A stretch of DNA of 64,000 nt from Oscillospiraceae bacterium. GTDB lineage: Bacteria > Bacillota_A > Clostridia > Oscillospirales > Oscillospiraceae. The translations under genes were made by a program, and so were the position numbers. Shown here piece by piece: positions 1-7,733 of the stretch. Position 1 is the stretch's first letter. Every line of letters begins with the position of its first letter. The DNA lies in NCBI GenBank assembly GCA_024690695.1, contig JAILOS010000013.1:1-64000 (forward strand), written 5' to 3'. The notes under the pieces are model-generated. The model saw only the letters and a program-made list of their open reading frames with translations, was not told where the DNA came from and did no database searches.

Positions 1-288
1 CAATTTGAAGCAAAGATCGAGGAAATGTCCGCAAATCAGCTCAAATGCGAAGGCTGCCTGTCTCTTAAGTATTTCAAGAGGTTTTATACCATAGACGGGA
101 TCGAGCTTGGCGAGCCTCCGAGAGAGTTGACCAGGATCGTAAAGTGCGTAAAGTACTGCTCATTCTGGGAGTTTGATACAAAAGAAAACTATGGCAAGGC
201 CATAAAATTCTTTTTCGATAACTACAATAAAGATTTGCAAAAACTGCTGATCGCACCTTTTGACATTCATTTGGGATACTCTGTTTAA
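1..288 (+). CDS. Partial hypothetical protein (5' end outside window)
   Basis: The frame is open from base 1, so the N-terminus lies outside the window; 95 residues are visible before TAA at 286. It is rich in Lys, Phe and Tyr and contains two cysteine pairs (CEGC and CVKYC) that could bind a metal. I do not recognise the family. The stretch is visibly more AT-rich than the neighbouring genes and uses AAA/TTT codons freely, which suggests the end of a horizontally acquired segment lying to the left. Confidence 0.5.
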   Translation, partial: QFEAKIEEMSANQLKCEGCLSLKYFKRFYTIDGIELGEPPRELTRIVKCVKYCSFWEFDTKENYGKAIKFFFDNYNKDLQKLLIAPFDIHLGYSV

Positions 289-363
289 GAGATTTGCAAA
301 TTGCGGTTTGCAGGGCAGCGACGGATTGCAGTTTGACTGTGCGAGGACGAAGAGAGGAAAGCG

Positions 364-885
364 ATGAAAACGGACGGCATCGGAACGAAGATCATGATCA
401 CCGGCTGCTGCGGCAGCGGAAAGAGTACGCTTTCCCGCAAGCTGGCGGATCGCACGGGGCTGCCCCTGTTCCACCTGGATATGATCTGGTGGCGGCCGGA
501 CGAGAGCCATATCCCCCGGGAGGACTTCGACAGAATCCTGGCGGAGCTGACAGCGGGAGAGCGTTGGATCATCGAAGGCGACTACAGCCGGACCTATGAA
601 GTTCGGCTCCGGGCCTGTAATACGCTGATCTTTCTGGACTACGACGAGGAAACCTGTATGGCGGGACTCCGTCAGCGGGTGGGACAGAAGCGCTCGGACA
701 TCCCTTGGGTGGAGCAGAGACTGGAGCGGGAGCTGGTGGACCTCGTCTACAGCTACCGGCAGGACAATCGGCCCAAGCTGCTGTCCCTGCTGGAGCAATA
801 CCCGGAAAAGCGGGCCCTGATTTTCCATACCCGGGCTGAAGCCGATGCCTGGCTGGAAACGATCGGCGTCGGGCCGGAGCGGTAG
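364..885 (+). CDS. P-loop NTPase, adenylate kinase/topology-modulation (FlaR-like) family
   Basis: A 173-residue single-domain nucleotide-binding protein. The Walker A loop GCCGSGKS is at residues 14-21, and the HLDMIWW stretch some 20 residues later is typical of the small AAA_18/FlaR-like kinases annotated as DNA topology modulation proteins or adenylate-kinase-like ATPases. The substrate cannot be read from sequence. It stands alone between a decaying low-GC gene and a nitrilase fragment, with a GAGGAAA ribosome binding site a few bases before the ATG. Confident as a P-loop kinase-like protein, not in a specific role. Confidence 0.75.
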   Translation: MKTDGIGTKIMITGCCGSGKSTLSRKLADRTGLPLFHLDMIWWRPDESHIPREDFDRILAELTAGERWIIEGDYSRTYEVRLRACNTLIFLDYDEETCMAGLRQRVGQKRSDIPWVEQRLERELVDLVYSYRQDNRPKLLSLLEQYPEKRALIFHTRAEADAWLETIGVGPER

Positions 886-980
886 CTTCCCGTTCAGGGC
901 AGCGACAACCCGGGATTTGGTGAGGCGCTGCCCCAACTGCTCGGAATTTTAGGAGCATCGACGGTGATACGGAGAACGAT

Positions 981-1232
981 ATGAAGCTTTCGATCGCATT
1001 TTTGCAGCTCCTTCCGGCGGGGAGCCTGGAAGAAAATCTGGAGAAGGGGATCAAGGCCTGCCTTCAGGCGAAAGAAAAGGGCGCGGACATTGCGCTTTTC
1101 CCGGAAATGTGGAGCTGCGGCTACAGCTTTCCGCGAGAAAGGGAAAGCCTGCGGGCGTATCGCCGCCGTGAAGTCTGGGGGATGAAAAACCGCCGCCCGG
1201 AACTGTACGGCGAAATAACGGAGAAAAAATAA
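981..1232 (+). pseudogene. Truncated nitrilase/carbon-nitrogen hydrolase N-terminus
   Basis: The first 50 residues look like the start of a carbon-nitrogen hydrolase: a beta strand (LSIAFLQLLP), a helix of the EENLEKGI type and the catalytic glutamate strand ALFPEMWSCGY. After about residue 50 similarity stops and the frame ends at 83 residues, whereas the family needs about 270 residues and also a Lys and a Cys. Neither is available, so the product cannot be a working amidase. This is a remnant whose 3' part was deleted, or possibly a short expressed leftover. Confidence 0.7.
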
Positions 1233-1296
1233 AAATGCGGGAACAGATCCCCGCTTGCCGGGATCACGTCAAGCTGAGATCAGCGGAGGAGTTTTC

Positions 1297-1833
1297 ATGA
1301 GAAAACCGAAGATCCATCTGGAAAAAGTGACGGACGATAATGTCGAGGCCATCGTAAAGCTCCGCGTTTCCGGGGAGCAGCGGAATTTCGTCGCAAGCAA
1401 CAATTGGAGCCTGATCGACGCGTATCTGCATCTGGCGGAGGGAAAACCGGTCTTTCCCTTCGGCATTTACAACGGGAAAACCCCGGTTGGCTTCATCATG
1501 ATCAGATACGACAACGACTGGACCGGCTACGAAAGAGACGCGTGGATCAACAGCGACGACTATCGCTTTTATAAGGACAAGAACTATTACTACATCTGGC
1601 GTTTCATGATCGATAAACGCTTTCAGGGCCGCGGGTATGGGAGAGAAGCCCTGAAACAGGCGGTGGATTTCATACGGAGCTTCCCGTGCGGCGCGGCGGG
1701 ATACTGCGTGCTGTCCTATGCTCCGACGAACGAAACGGCGAAAAACCTCTATTTCTCTTTCGGCTTTACGGAGCTCAACGGGCCGGGGTATTATGAAGCG
1801 GACGACGAGATCTCCGCCGTGATGAAGCTGTAA
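1297..1833 (+). CDS. GNAT family N-acetyltransferase
   Basis: A 178-residue acyl-CoA-dependent N-acetyltransferase. The acetyl-CoA pyrophosphate loop is visible as RFQGRGYGREAL near residues 108-119, followed by the usual FGF near the C-terminus. The aromatic, acidic middle resembles the spermine/spermidine or BltD-like acetyltransferases, but the substrate is not determined. I chose the ATG at 1297 because GGAGGAG lies seven bases upstream; an earlier in-frame start has no such site. It sits next to a NUDIX gene in the same direction. Confidence 0.85.
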   Translation: MRKPKIHLEKVTDDNVEAIVKLRVSGEQRNFVASNNWSLIDAYLHLAEGKPVFPFGIYNGKTPVGFIMIRYDNDWTGYERDAWINSDDYRFYKDKNYYYIWRFMIDKRFQGRGYGREALKQAVDFIRSFPCGAAGYCVLSYAPTNETAKNLYFSFGFTELNGPGYYEADDEISAVMKL

Positions 1834-1890
1834 GACCGACCGGGATTTCTCTCCGGCGGTCCTCGGATATTCGGAGAACAGGAGTACACG

Positions 1891-2424
1891 ATGGAACGAT
1901 TGCTTTTTCTGGACGGCGAAAACTACACCGACGATATGCCGGAGATCGTGAGAACGGCGGTTCGCGGCATCATTTTTGCGGACGGAAAGCTGCTGCTCCT
2001 TGAGGACGACAAGCATGAGGTGAAGCTGCCCGGCGGCGGGCAGGAAGAAGGGGAAAGCGATCTGGAGACGCTTGTTCGCGAGGTGCGCGAGGAAACGGGC
2101 TGCACGGTCATCCCCGAAACGGTGCGTCCGTTCGGCTATATCGAAGAAAAACGGAAGAGCTTCAACGAGGATCGGATATGGCACCAGTTCAGCCGCTTAT
2201 ACGTCTGCGGCGTCACTGATGAACGCAGCGACACAGACTATTCCGAAAACGAGAAAAAACGCGGGCTGCGGTCCGGAACCTACACGCTCGACGAAGCAAT
2301 CGCCAAAAACCGCACGATGCTGAACACGATCGGGGAGCTTGCGTGGAATCAGCGAGAGTACAGGACGCTGCTGCTGATTCGGGCGCGTCATCCCGAGAAG
2401 GAACAGGAGCGGGGGTCCAGGTAG
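1891..2424 (+). CDS. NUDIX hydrolase
   Basis: A pyrophosphohydrolase of the NUDIX superfamily acting on some nucleoside-diphosphate-linked substrate. The box fits the consensus exactly: G, five residues, E, seven residues, then REVREETG, at roughly residues 48-70. The ribosome binding site ACAGGAG precedes the ATG. The last residues (EKEQERGSR) run into a TAG, and immediately after it, in the same frame, comes the tail of an unrelated metallo-beta-lactamase fold protein, so the native C-terminus of this gene may have been altered by a deletion. The NUDIX domain itself is complete. Confidence 0.88.
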   Translation: MERLLFLDGENYTDDMPEIVRTAVRGIIFADGKLLLLEDDKHEVKLPGGGQEEGESDLETLVREVREETGCTVIPETVRPFGYIEEKRKSFNEDRIWHQFSRLYVCGVTDERSDTDYSENEKKRGLRSGTYTLDEAIAKNRTMLNTIGELAWNQREYRTLLLIRARHPEKEQERGSR

Positions 2425-2736
2425 ACGGCGGATCACATCTCTCTGCTCGCGGGCGACAAGCTCTTCTGCGGCGACGCGGCCATGAACGGCTTTCCCGGCC
2501 GGCGGCGGACGATCATCTGGATCGAAAACCCGGAGCAGTATAAGCAGTCCCGGGACGCGATCCTGCAAAAAGCGCCCGCCGTGCCCTTCCCCGGCCACGG
2601 CGAGCCCTTCAAGACCCCGGACCTCCGCAAATACCGCAGCAGCCTTGAGCGGATCAAGCTGTACCCGCTGAAAGAACGGAACGGGGAGCTTCCCAAAGGG
2701 AGACGAAGCTTTTTCGATCGGAGCGAGAAAGAATGA
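2425..2736 (+). pseudogene. C-terminal remnant of an MBL-fold metallo-hydrolase
   Basis: Directly after the NUDIX stop codon and in the same frame, the translation begins TADHISLLAGDKLFCGDAA, which is the interior of a metallo-beta-lactamase fold hydrolase (the stretch following the usual TPGH metal-binding motif), and continues through FPGHGEP, the next metal-ligand His region, to a stop at 2736. The N-terminal half, including the HxHxDH site, is absent. No ribosome binding site precedes the only ATG (2482). I read it as a gene fragment left by a deletion that joined it to the NUDIX gene. Confidence 0.7.
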
Positions 2737-3143
2737 AGTACAAGCACACAAAACGGCCCGGCTTTCTGCTCGGCTTTATCGACTTCTTTACGGCCGGGCT
2801 CTTCTTCCTGCTGTATATGCCCCTCGGCGGGCTGCAGGACGAGCTGGAGGAGATCCTGGGGCACAGGGTGCAGTCCTATTGGAAGGCCTATCTTCTGGGG
2901 ATCCCGACCCTGTTTATCTACACCCTTGTCTGGATGGCGAGGATTGCCGAGGAGCTGAAGGCAAAGGCGATCGAGCTCGGAACGGAGGGCCCGTATACGT
3001 CGTGGCGGCACATGTTCTGGTGGAACATGCTCGGCTGTCCCTGCTGCGGCCCGATGATTGCGACGAAGCGCTTTTTCGATACGCTGAACAGAGTCGAGAC
3101 CGAGCTGAACGAGCGGGGCGGCTGCGGTCCCGAAAAGGAGTGA
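2733..3143 (+). CDS. Small membrane protein, DUF4234-like
   Basis: A 136-residue protein with two hydrophobic segments (about residues 11-32 and 49-68) separated by a charged linker, then a cytoplasmic tail with CPCC near residue 106. The pattern of a Gly/Thr-rich first helix and an aromatic second helix ending in charged residues resembles DUF4234 membrane proteins, a tentative match. The start overlaps the end of the metallo-hydrolase remnant by four bases (ATGA), a coupled arrangement inherited from the once intact upstream gene. No function known. Confidence 0.6.
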   Translation: MKYKHTKRPGFLLGFIDFFTAGLFFLLYMPLGGLQDELEEILGHRVQSYWKAYLLGIPTLFIYTLVWMARIAEELKAKAIELGTEGPYTSWRHMFWWNMLGCPCCGPMIATKRFFDTLNRVETELNERGGCGPEKE

Positions 3144-3149
3144 ACGGAT

Positions 3150-3779
3150 ATGCTGAATGCGGCGCTGATCGTCGGCCTTCTCGGGGCGGCGCTGATGTTC
3201 TGCGGGGACATGACCCTGTACTACGACAAAAACGATTTTGAACAGAACGGCAGCCTTGATCCGATCATCGACATCATGAAAAAGCTGCCGAGAAAACGGG
3301 TGATGCTGGGCGGCTGGATCGGGCCCGTCGCCGCGTTTTTGTACTGCGTCGGCTTTTACCACATCGTGCTGATCACGGAGGAGGCCTTCCATACGCTCGC
3401 TTTCGCCGCCTTTCTCCTGAGCTGCCTCGGCATTATTGCGGGCGGTGCGTACCACAGCCACTGCGCCTATCTGGGCCTGCTCGGCGGGGAGGAGCAGCGG
3501 AAAGACCTCGAGATCGCGCTCGCCTATTTTCAGAAGCTGCCGCTCATCCTCTGCGTCGGGGAGGGGCTGGGCCTGCTCCTTCTGCTGTTCCTGCTCGTGA
3601 TGGGGAAGACGGCGCTTCCCGCGTGGATGGCCGTTCTGTCGCCGGGCGCTCTGTATCTGCTGCGTCCCCTGACCCGGAAGCTGCCGAAGGGACTGCACAT
3701 GATCCTGTGCGGCGGCTTTACCAATATCATCTTTATCGTGTACTATCTGGCGGCGATCCTTGCGTTCTGCTGCCGCTGA
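3150..3779 (+). CDS. Integral membrane protein of unknown function
   Basis: A 209-residue polytopic membrane protein with about five or six hydrophobic segments, starting with an N-terminal helix and the motif CGDMTLYYD. A central His/Cys patch (GGAYHSHCAYLG) sits at a membrane border. It resembles the DUF6796-type uncharacterised family, but I cannot confirm this. It starts six bases after the preceding small membrane protein, so the two are probably co-transcribed. No enzyme motif was seen. Confidence 0.65.
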   Translation: MLNAALIVGLLGAALMFCGDMTLYYDKNDFEQNGSLDPIIDIMKKLPRKRVMLGGWIGPVAAFLYCVGFYHIVLITEEAFHTLAFAAFLLSCLGIIAGGAYHSHCAYLGLLGGEEQRKDLEIALAYFQKLPLILCVGEGLGLLLLLFLLVMGKTALPAWMAVLSPGALYLLRPLTRKLPKGLHMILCGGFTNIIFIVYYLAAILAFCCR

Positions 3780-3789
3780 GCGCCCGGCC

Positions 3790-3819
3790 TTGACAGCGCG
3801 GGCTTCGATCGGCTATAGT
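3790..3819 (+). promoter_or_regulatory. Housekeeping promoter for the small basic protein gene
   Basis: TTGACA at 3790-3795 and TATAGT at 3814-3819 with an 18-base spacer; a GGAGG follows at 3841, nine bases before the ATG at 3854. Confidence 0.75.
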
Positions 3820-3853
3820 TTCCCAGGGCATACGAAAAAAGGAGGTTTCCCCG

Positions 3854-4296
3854 ATGGACAGGTTTATCCCGTATGAAAAGCTCTCCAAAAAGAAAAAGCG
3901 GGAGCTGGCTGCGAGCAGGCGCACGCTCTGGACTGTCTGCCCGGTGACGCGCAGGCCCGACAATCCGAAGGCCTACAACAGAAAGAAAGCACAGAAATGG
4001 AAGGATGATTCCGCTTCTGTGCTTTCGATTTTCTATCAAACGACGCCCAGTGACAGGGGAAAACGGGCCGAAAAACGAACGGCCGCGCTTTCCGAGCTCG
4101 GCTCCGCGCGTCGCCCCGTCCGCCGTCAAAAAGCCGCTTTTGTCCGCGGAACAGGAGGGGCTTCTTTGTTGCTCTTGCCGGCGGGGTGTGATACAATCGT
4201 GATGAGGAGTTCGGGAAAACGGCGATTCGTTGAACCGCATGCCGCGCGGCGGGGAGCCTTGCGCTTCCGGCCGGCGGAAAAGGAAAGGGACAAACG
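3854..4296 (+). CDS. Small basic conserved protein that lacks a stop and reads into the methyltransferase
   Basis: The first about 55 residues (MDRFIPYEKLSKKKKREL..., then NPKAYNRKKAQKWKDD) match the pattern of a small, very basic protein commonly seen in Clostridia, normally about 50-60 residues long. It has its own promoter and a strong GGAGG site. Here no stop codon follows: the frame stays open through about 90 residues of low-quality sequence and continues into the methyltransferase start at 4297, potentially giving a 367-residue fusion. A 12-bp hairpin overlaps the expected end of the small protein. I treat the two as separate genes because an independent promoter lies between them. Confidence 0.5.
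3985..4026 (+). terminator. Hairpin at the expected end of the small protein gene
   Basis: GAAAGCACAGAA (3985-3996) and TTCTGTGCTTTC (4015-4026) form a perfect 12-bp stem with an 18-base loop that can pair further (GGAA/TTCC), followed by GATTTTCT. It is probably the terminator of the small basic protein gene, now inside an open frame. Confidence 0.5.
4169..4197 (+). promoter_or_regulatory. Promoter for the methyltransferase gene
   Basis: TTGCTC at 4169-4174 and TACAAT at 4192-4197 with a 17-base spacer, about 100 bases before the methyltransferase ATG. It supports separate expression of that gene. Confidence 0.55.
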
Positions 4297-4957
4297 CATG
4301 ACAAACGGGAATCGAGCCTTTTGGGAGCGGACGTGGGGGAGCGTCGCCCCCGAGCGCCTGTCGGCCTGCGCCGCCGGCGTCGACGCGGCGGAGGACGCCG
4401 TGACCGCTTTTCTGCGGGAGCAGGGCGTCCGGTCCGTCTGCGACGCGGGCTGCGGCTGCGGCGCGTACGCGCTGAAGCTGGCGCGGCGCGGCTTTTCGGT
4501 CTCGGGCTTCGACCTCGCGGCCGAGGCCGTTTCGCTGACGAAAAAGCTGCTTTCGGAGCACGGCTTTCCGACCGGGAGCTTCAAGCAGGCAGATATTATG
4601 TCAACCGGATACGCGGACGGCGCCTTCGACGCCGCGGTCGCCAGGGACGTCGTGGATCATATGCCGCTCAAGCAGGGCGTCCTCGCCGTGCGCGAGCTGC
4701 TGCGCATCGTCCGGCCGGGCGGCTTCGTACTGCTGACGCTGGACGCGGCCGACGAGGAATACGAATCGGAAGAGCACACGGTCAGCGAGGACGGAGACTA
4801 CCGGTATACCGGCGGCAAGTGGGAGGGGATGACTTTTCATCCCTTTGACGTGCACGAGATCGGGAAGCTGGCGGACGGGGCGGCGTACCGCGTGCTGGAC
4901 TCGACGGGCGGCGGCTTCACCGTCGCTCTTGCCGGAACGGGCGCGGGGAGAGGCTGA
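4297..4957 (+). CDS. Class I SAM-dependent methyltransferase
   Basis: A 220-residue Rossmann-fold methyltransferase. The SAM-binding glycine loop DAGCGCG lies near residue 49, followed by the acidic strand end GFD, then a DAAVARDVVDHM strand and the RPGG turn typical of Methyltransf_11/25 proteins. The substrate is unknown. I chose the ATG at 4297 because AAGGAAAGGG lies upstream and a promoter precedes it; the frame is open much further upstream because the preceding small gene lacks a stop. It ends nine bases from the convergent YwaF-like gene. Confidence 0.8.
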
Positions 4958-4965
4958 GGGGCTGT

Positions 4966-5748
4966 TTATTCCGGCCGTTTCCGGACAAAAAGGAAATAGC
5001 GCAGCGCGTACCAGAGCGCCGTGACGAGCGCGGCGCTGAGAGCCAGAGCGAGCAGATAAGTCCGATAGCCGCCGCTTGCGAAGACGGCTTCAAAGGGCGA
5101 GCCGACGCTCGGCCCGGCCAGAAACCAGTAGTCGGCGCCGACAGCCCTGTCAAAACGGTACATCAGCGCCGCACCGACGAGCAGAAAGAGCGAGGAATCC
5201 CGCAGATCGCACAGAAGCAGCCGCTTCGGCTCCGGCGCCTCCGCGTCCTTTACGAGGATCGACGCGCCGTAGAGGGAGATCAGACCGTGCTCCATAAATC
5301 CGGCGACGCTCAGGTAATTCCAGAAGGGGTAGGCGCGCAGCCAGTCCGGGAAGAGGAGGGCGGCCCAGGCGCCGAGAATGCCGGGGTGAAAAACGACCGC
5401 GCCGAGAAAGCGGTGCAGCCGCGCGGCAAAGGAGCCGGGGCGCGCGCCGCCCGTCCCGGCGTGCAGCGGGATCAGAAAGAGCATGAGGCTGCAAATGTGG
5501 ATCGGCAGCGTGTAGAGGCTGAAGCGGCCGATGAGCGCGGTGACGCCGTACTCGAAAAGCCCGAAAAGGAACACGGCCGCGCCGACGGCGCGGTCGGCCT
5601 TTTTTCGGCGGGCCTCGTCCTGCTTTTTATAAAACAGGGCGTAAGCGACCGTGAGCGCCAGAAAGACGACCAGATACGCCAGATGAGCCGCGCAGAAGGG
5701 TTCGCTGCCGACGCCGGGCGGCAGATCCTCCTCGTGAAGCCAGAACAT
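4966..5748 (-). CDS. YwaF/TIGR02206-type integral membrane protein
   Basis: A 260-residue polytopic membrane protein with about seven hydrophobic segments, including the histidine-containing helix LPIHICSLMLFLIPL and the VVFHPGILGAW stretch typical of the TIGR02206 (YwaF, TMEM164-related) family. The function is unknown. The start at 5748 is preceded by AGGGA; a longer reading frame to 5826 is open but would place coding sequence over the promoter at 5798-5826, so the shorter start is preferred. Confidence 0.75.
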   Translation of the reverse strand: MFWLHEEDLPPGVGSEPFCAAHLAYLVVFLALTVAYALFYKKQDEARRKKADRAVGAAVFLFGLFEYGVTALIGRFSLYTLPIHICSLMLFLIPLHAGTGGARPGSFAARLHRFLGAVVFHPGILGAWAALLFPDWLRAYPFWNYLSVAGFMEHGLISLYGASILVKDAEAPEPKRLLLCDLRDSSLFLLVGAALMYRFDRAVGADYWFLAGPSVGSPFEAVFASGGYRTYLLALALSAALVTALWYALRYFLFVRKRPE

Positions 5749-5797
5749 ACAATCCCTTCCCGTTTCCCCGCCGAAAGGCGGGGTGTTGATCAGATCA

Positions 5798-5826
5798 AGC
5801 ATAGCACGTTCCCGGGCCGAAGACAA
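5798..5826 (-). promoter_or_regulatory. Promoter for the YwaF-like gene
   Basis: On the minus strand TTGTCT (5821-5826) and TATGCT (5798-5803) are 17 bases apart, about 50 bases before the ATG at 5748. It is back to back with the carbonic anhydrase promoter. Confidence 0.6.
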
Positions 5827-5843
5827 GTCGAAACGGGGCGTTC

Positions 5844-5872
5844 TTGACGCGGGGGGACGCTTACGGTAGAAT
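5844..5872 (+). promoter_or_regulatory. Promoter of the carbonic anhydrase operon
   Basis: TTGACG (5844-5849), 17-base spacer, TAGAAT (5867-5872); it leads into AGGAGGAG at 5893 and the GTG start at 5907. Confidence 0.7.
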
Positions 5873-5906
5873 AGAAAAAACGGAAGAACGACAGGAGGAG
5901 AACACT

Positions 5907-6431
5907 GTGGACGTCAGAGAAAGACTGATCGAGGGAAACCGGCGCTATATCGAGGGCCCGGACGCCGCACGCCGCATCGACACGGCCGAAAACGGCCAGC
6001 ATCCCTATGCCGTCGTGATCTGCTGCTCGGATTCCCGGGTGATCCCGGAGGCGATCTTCGGCGCCGGGATCGGGGAGCTGTTCGTGATCCGCGTGGCCGG
6101 GAACGTGCTGGACCGGCATCAGCTCGGCAGCGTCGAATACGCCGCCGGGCATCTGCACTGCGGCCGCGTCGTCGTCCTCGGGCACACCGGCTGCGGCGCC
6201 GTACACGCCGCGCTCAGCGGCGGCGGCGACGGCTTTATCCGCTGGATCACCGACGAGATCCTCGAGGCCGTCGGCGGCGTGCGCGACGAGGACGAGGCCT
6301 GCCGCCTGAACGTGCGGCACGCCGTCGAGCGGCTGAAAAGCGATTTCGCGGAGCATCCGGAGGTCGGCGGCGCGGTGATCGAGGGCGCGGTCTACGATAT
6401 CCGGACCGGCGCCGTGAGCTGGCTGGACTGA
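5907..6431 (+). CDS. Beta-class carbonic anhydrase
   Basis: A 174-residue cytoplasmic zinc enzyme interconverting CO2 and bicarbonate. The zinc site is complete: Cys40 with the Asp-Arg dyad (CSDSR, residues 40-44), then His93 and Cys96 in HTGCG. The start is GTG with AGGAGGAG seven bases upstream; extending to the TTG at 5844 would put the promoter inside the gene. It leads a tightly spaced set with an HTH/nuclease-like gene, thpR and a HAD phosphatase. The length fits the small clade of beta carbonic anhydrases. Confidence 0.93.
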   Translation: MDVRERLIEGNRRYIEGPDAARRIDTAENGQHPYAVVICCSDSRVIPEAIFGAGIGELFVIRVAGNVLDRHQLGSVEYAAGHLHCGRVVVLGHTGCGAVHAALSGGGDGFIRWITDEILEAVGGVRDEDEACRLNVRHAVERLKSDFAEHPEVGGAVIEGAVYDIRTGAVSWLD

Positions 6432-6442
6432 AGCGGAAAACG

Positions 6443-7201
6443 ATGGATTCGCAGGAAATACAGCGGGCGGTCTGCGCGGAGATCTGCCGCCGGGACGGGA
6501 TCAAGGCCCGCGAGATCGCGAAGAATCTGGGGCTGGACCATCGGAGCGTCAACCGCGTCCTCTACGGCTCGCCGCTGCTGAAGGAGCTGTGCTGGCAGGA
6601 TCGTGACTGCCGCTGGCACGGGATCGTCCGGCAGGGGCGGCCTCACCTCGGCCTGGAGGAGTTCGCGGGCTACTACGGCGCCGTGGAGGAATTCCTCGGC
6701 CTCGGTGAAGAGGCCTGGCTCGCCAGACTCACCGAGGGCTGCGGGAACGTCGGCCGCAGCCTCAGCGACACGCGCGGGCTGCTTCACTCCTTCCGGGACT
6801 GCCGGGAGACGATGCTCCGCCTGTTTGCCGATCTGCGGGAGATGGCGGGCGAGGACTGCCTCCGCTGGGAGATCGCCTTCGAGCTGCGGCTCAAGCGCGC
6901 CCGCCGCGTGCGGATCTACGCAGACGTGCTGGTGATCACGGAGAACCGGGTCTTCGCACTGGAATTCAAGATGAAGGACCGGATCGAGCCAGACGAGGTG
7001 CTGCAGAGCGCCAAGTACGCGCCCTATCTGGAGATCGTCTTCGGGCGGGGGTACGAGATCATCCCGGTGCTGGTGCTGACGGCGGCGCGCGAGCGCTTCG
7101 AGTTTGCGCCGATCGGACGCAGCGGCGCGGTGCTCCCGGTCTGCTCCGGGGATATGCTCTTCAACGTCTTTGACGAATACATCGGTTTTTTGAGCCGCTG
7201 A
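6443..7201 (+). CDS. HTH plus PD-(D/E)XK nuclease-like protein
   Basis: A 252-residue protein of unknown role. Residues 1-60 form a likely winged helix-turn-helix (GIKAREIAKNLGL, then HRSVNRVLYG). The C-terminal third has a PD-(D/E)XK signature: Asp161 in YADVLVITENRVFALEFK, then Glu174-x-Lys176, and the motif-IV-like Gln188 and Tyr192 (QSAKYAPYL). A similar nuclease-like unit accompanies helicases of the DUF2075 type, but no helicase is present. It lies 11 bases after the carbonic anhydrase gene and 7 bases before thpR, so it is almost certainly co-transcribed. Fold call moderate; activity unproven. Confidence 0.65.
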   Translation: MDSQEIQRAVCAEICRRDGIKAREIAKNLGLDHRSVNRVLYGSPLLKELCWQDRDCRWHGIVRQGRPHLGLEEFAGYYGAVEEFLGLGEEAWLARLTEGCGNVGRSLSDTRGLLHSFRDCRETMLRLFADLREMAGEDCLRWEIAFELRLKRARRVRIYADVLVITENRVFALEFKMKDRIEPDEVLQSAKYAPYLEIVFGRGYEIIPVLVLTAARERFEFAPIGRSGAVLPVCSGDMLFNVFDEYIGFLSR

Positions 7202-7208
7202 GGAACGA

Positions 7209-7733
7209 ATGACCATGAGACTGTTTATCGCGATCGAACTGTCCGACGGGGTGAAGGACGCCCTGACCGAGGCGCAGGACGCGCTGTACGGCGCCGGCGT
7301 CCGGGGGAATTACACGCCGGAGGAGAATCTGCATTTGACGCTGGCCTTCATCGGGGAATACCCCGACGCGCAGGCCGTGCTGGACGCGCTGTCGGAGCTG
7401 CGCTTCCGTCCCTTCGAGCTCGCCCTGGAGGGTCTGGGCTGCTTCGGCGAGCTCTGGTGGGCCGGCGTCCGGGACTCGGCGGCGCTCGAGGCCGTGGCGC
7501 GGCGGGTCCGCCGCGCGCTCGCCGAGCGGGGGATCCCCTTTGACCGCAAGCGCTTTTCGCCCCATATCACGCTGCTGCGGAGGGCCTCGGGAAAGCTGCC
7601 CGGGCTCCGGCTGCGGCCGGCGTCGATGACGGTGGACGCCGTTGTGCTGCTGCGCTCCGAGCGCGGACGAAACGGCATGATCTATACCGAGCTCGGCTCG
7701 GTCGAGGCGGAGCGGGAGGAGGAAAGCGAATGA
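7209..7733 (+). CDS. thpR: RNA 2',3'-cyclic phosphodiesterase (2H superfamily, LigT-like)
   Basis: A 174-residue member of the 2H phosphoesterase family, which opens 2',3'-cyclic phosphates on RNA. Both catalytic motifs are present: HLTL in the N-terminal half and HITL in the C-terminal half. The N-terminal strand RLFIAIEL is typical. The ATG at 7209 or the one at 7215 could be used. The gene overlaps the following HAD gene by four bases (ATGA), implying translational coupling. Confidence 0.9.
   Translation: MTMRLFIAIELSDGVKDALTEAQDALYGAGVRGNYTPEENLHLTLAFIGEYPDAQAVLDALSELRFRPFELALEGLGCFGELWWAGVRDSAALEAVARRVRRALAERGIPFDRKRFSPHITLLRRASGKLPGLRLRPASMTVDAVVLLRSERGRNGMIYTELGSVEAEREEESE

Noticed and set aside
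2482..2736. Independent small gene starting at the ATG at 2482
   Set aside because: No ribosome binding site, and the protein is the interior of a metallo-beta-lactamase fold cut off at its N-terminus.
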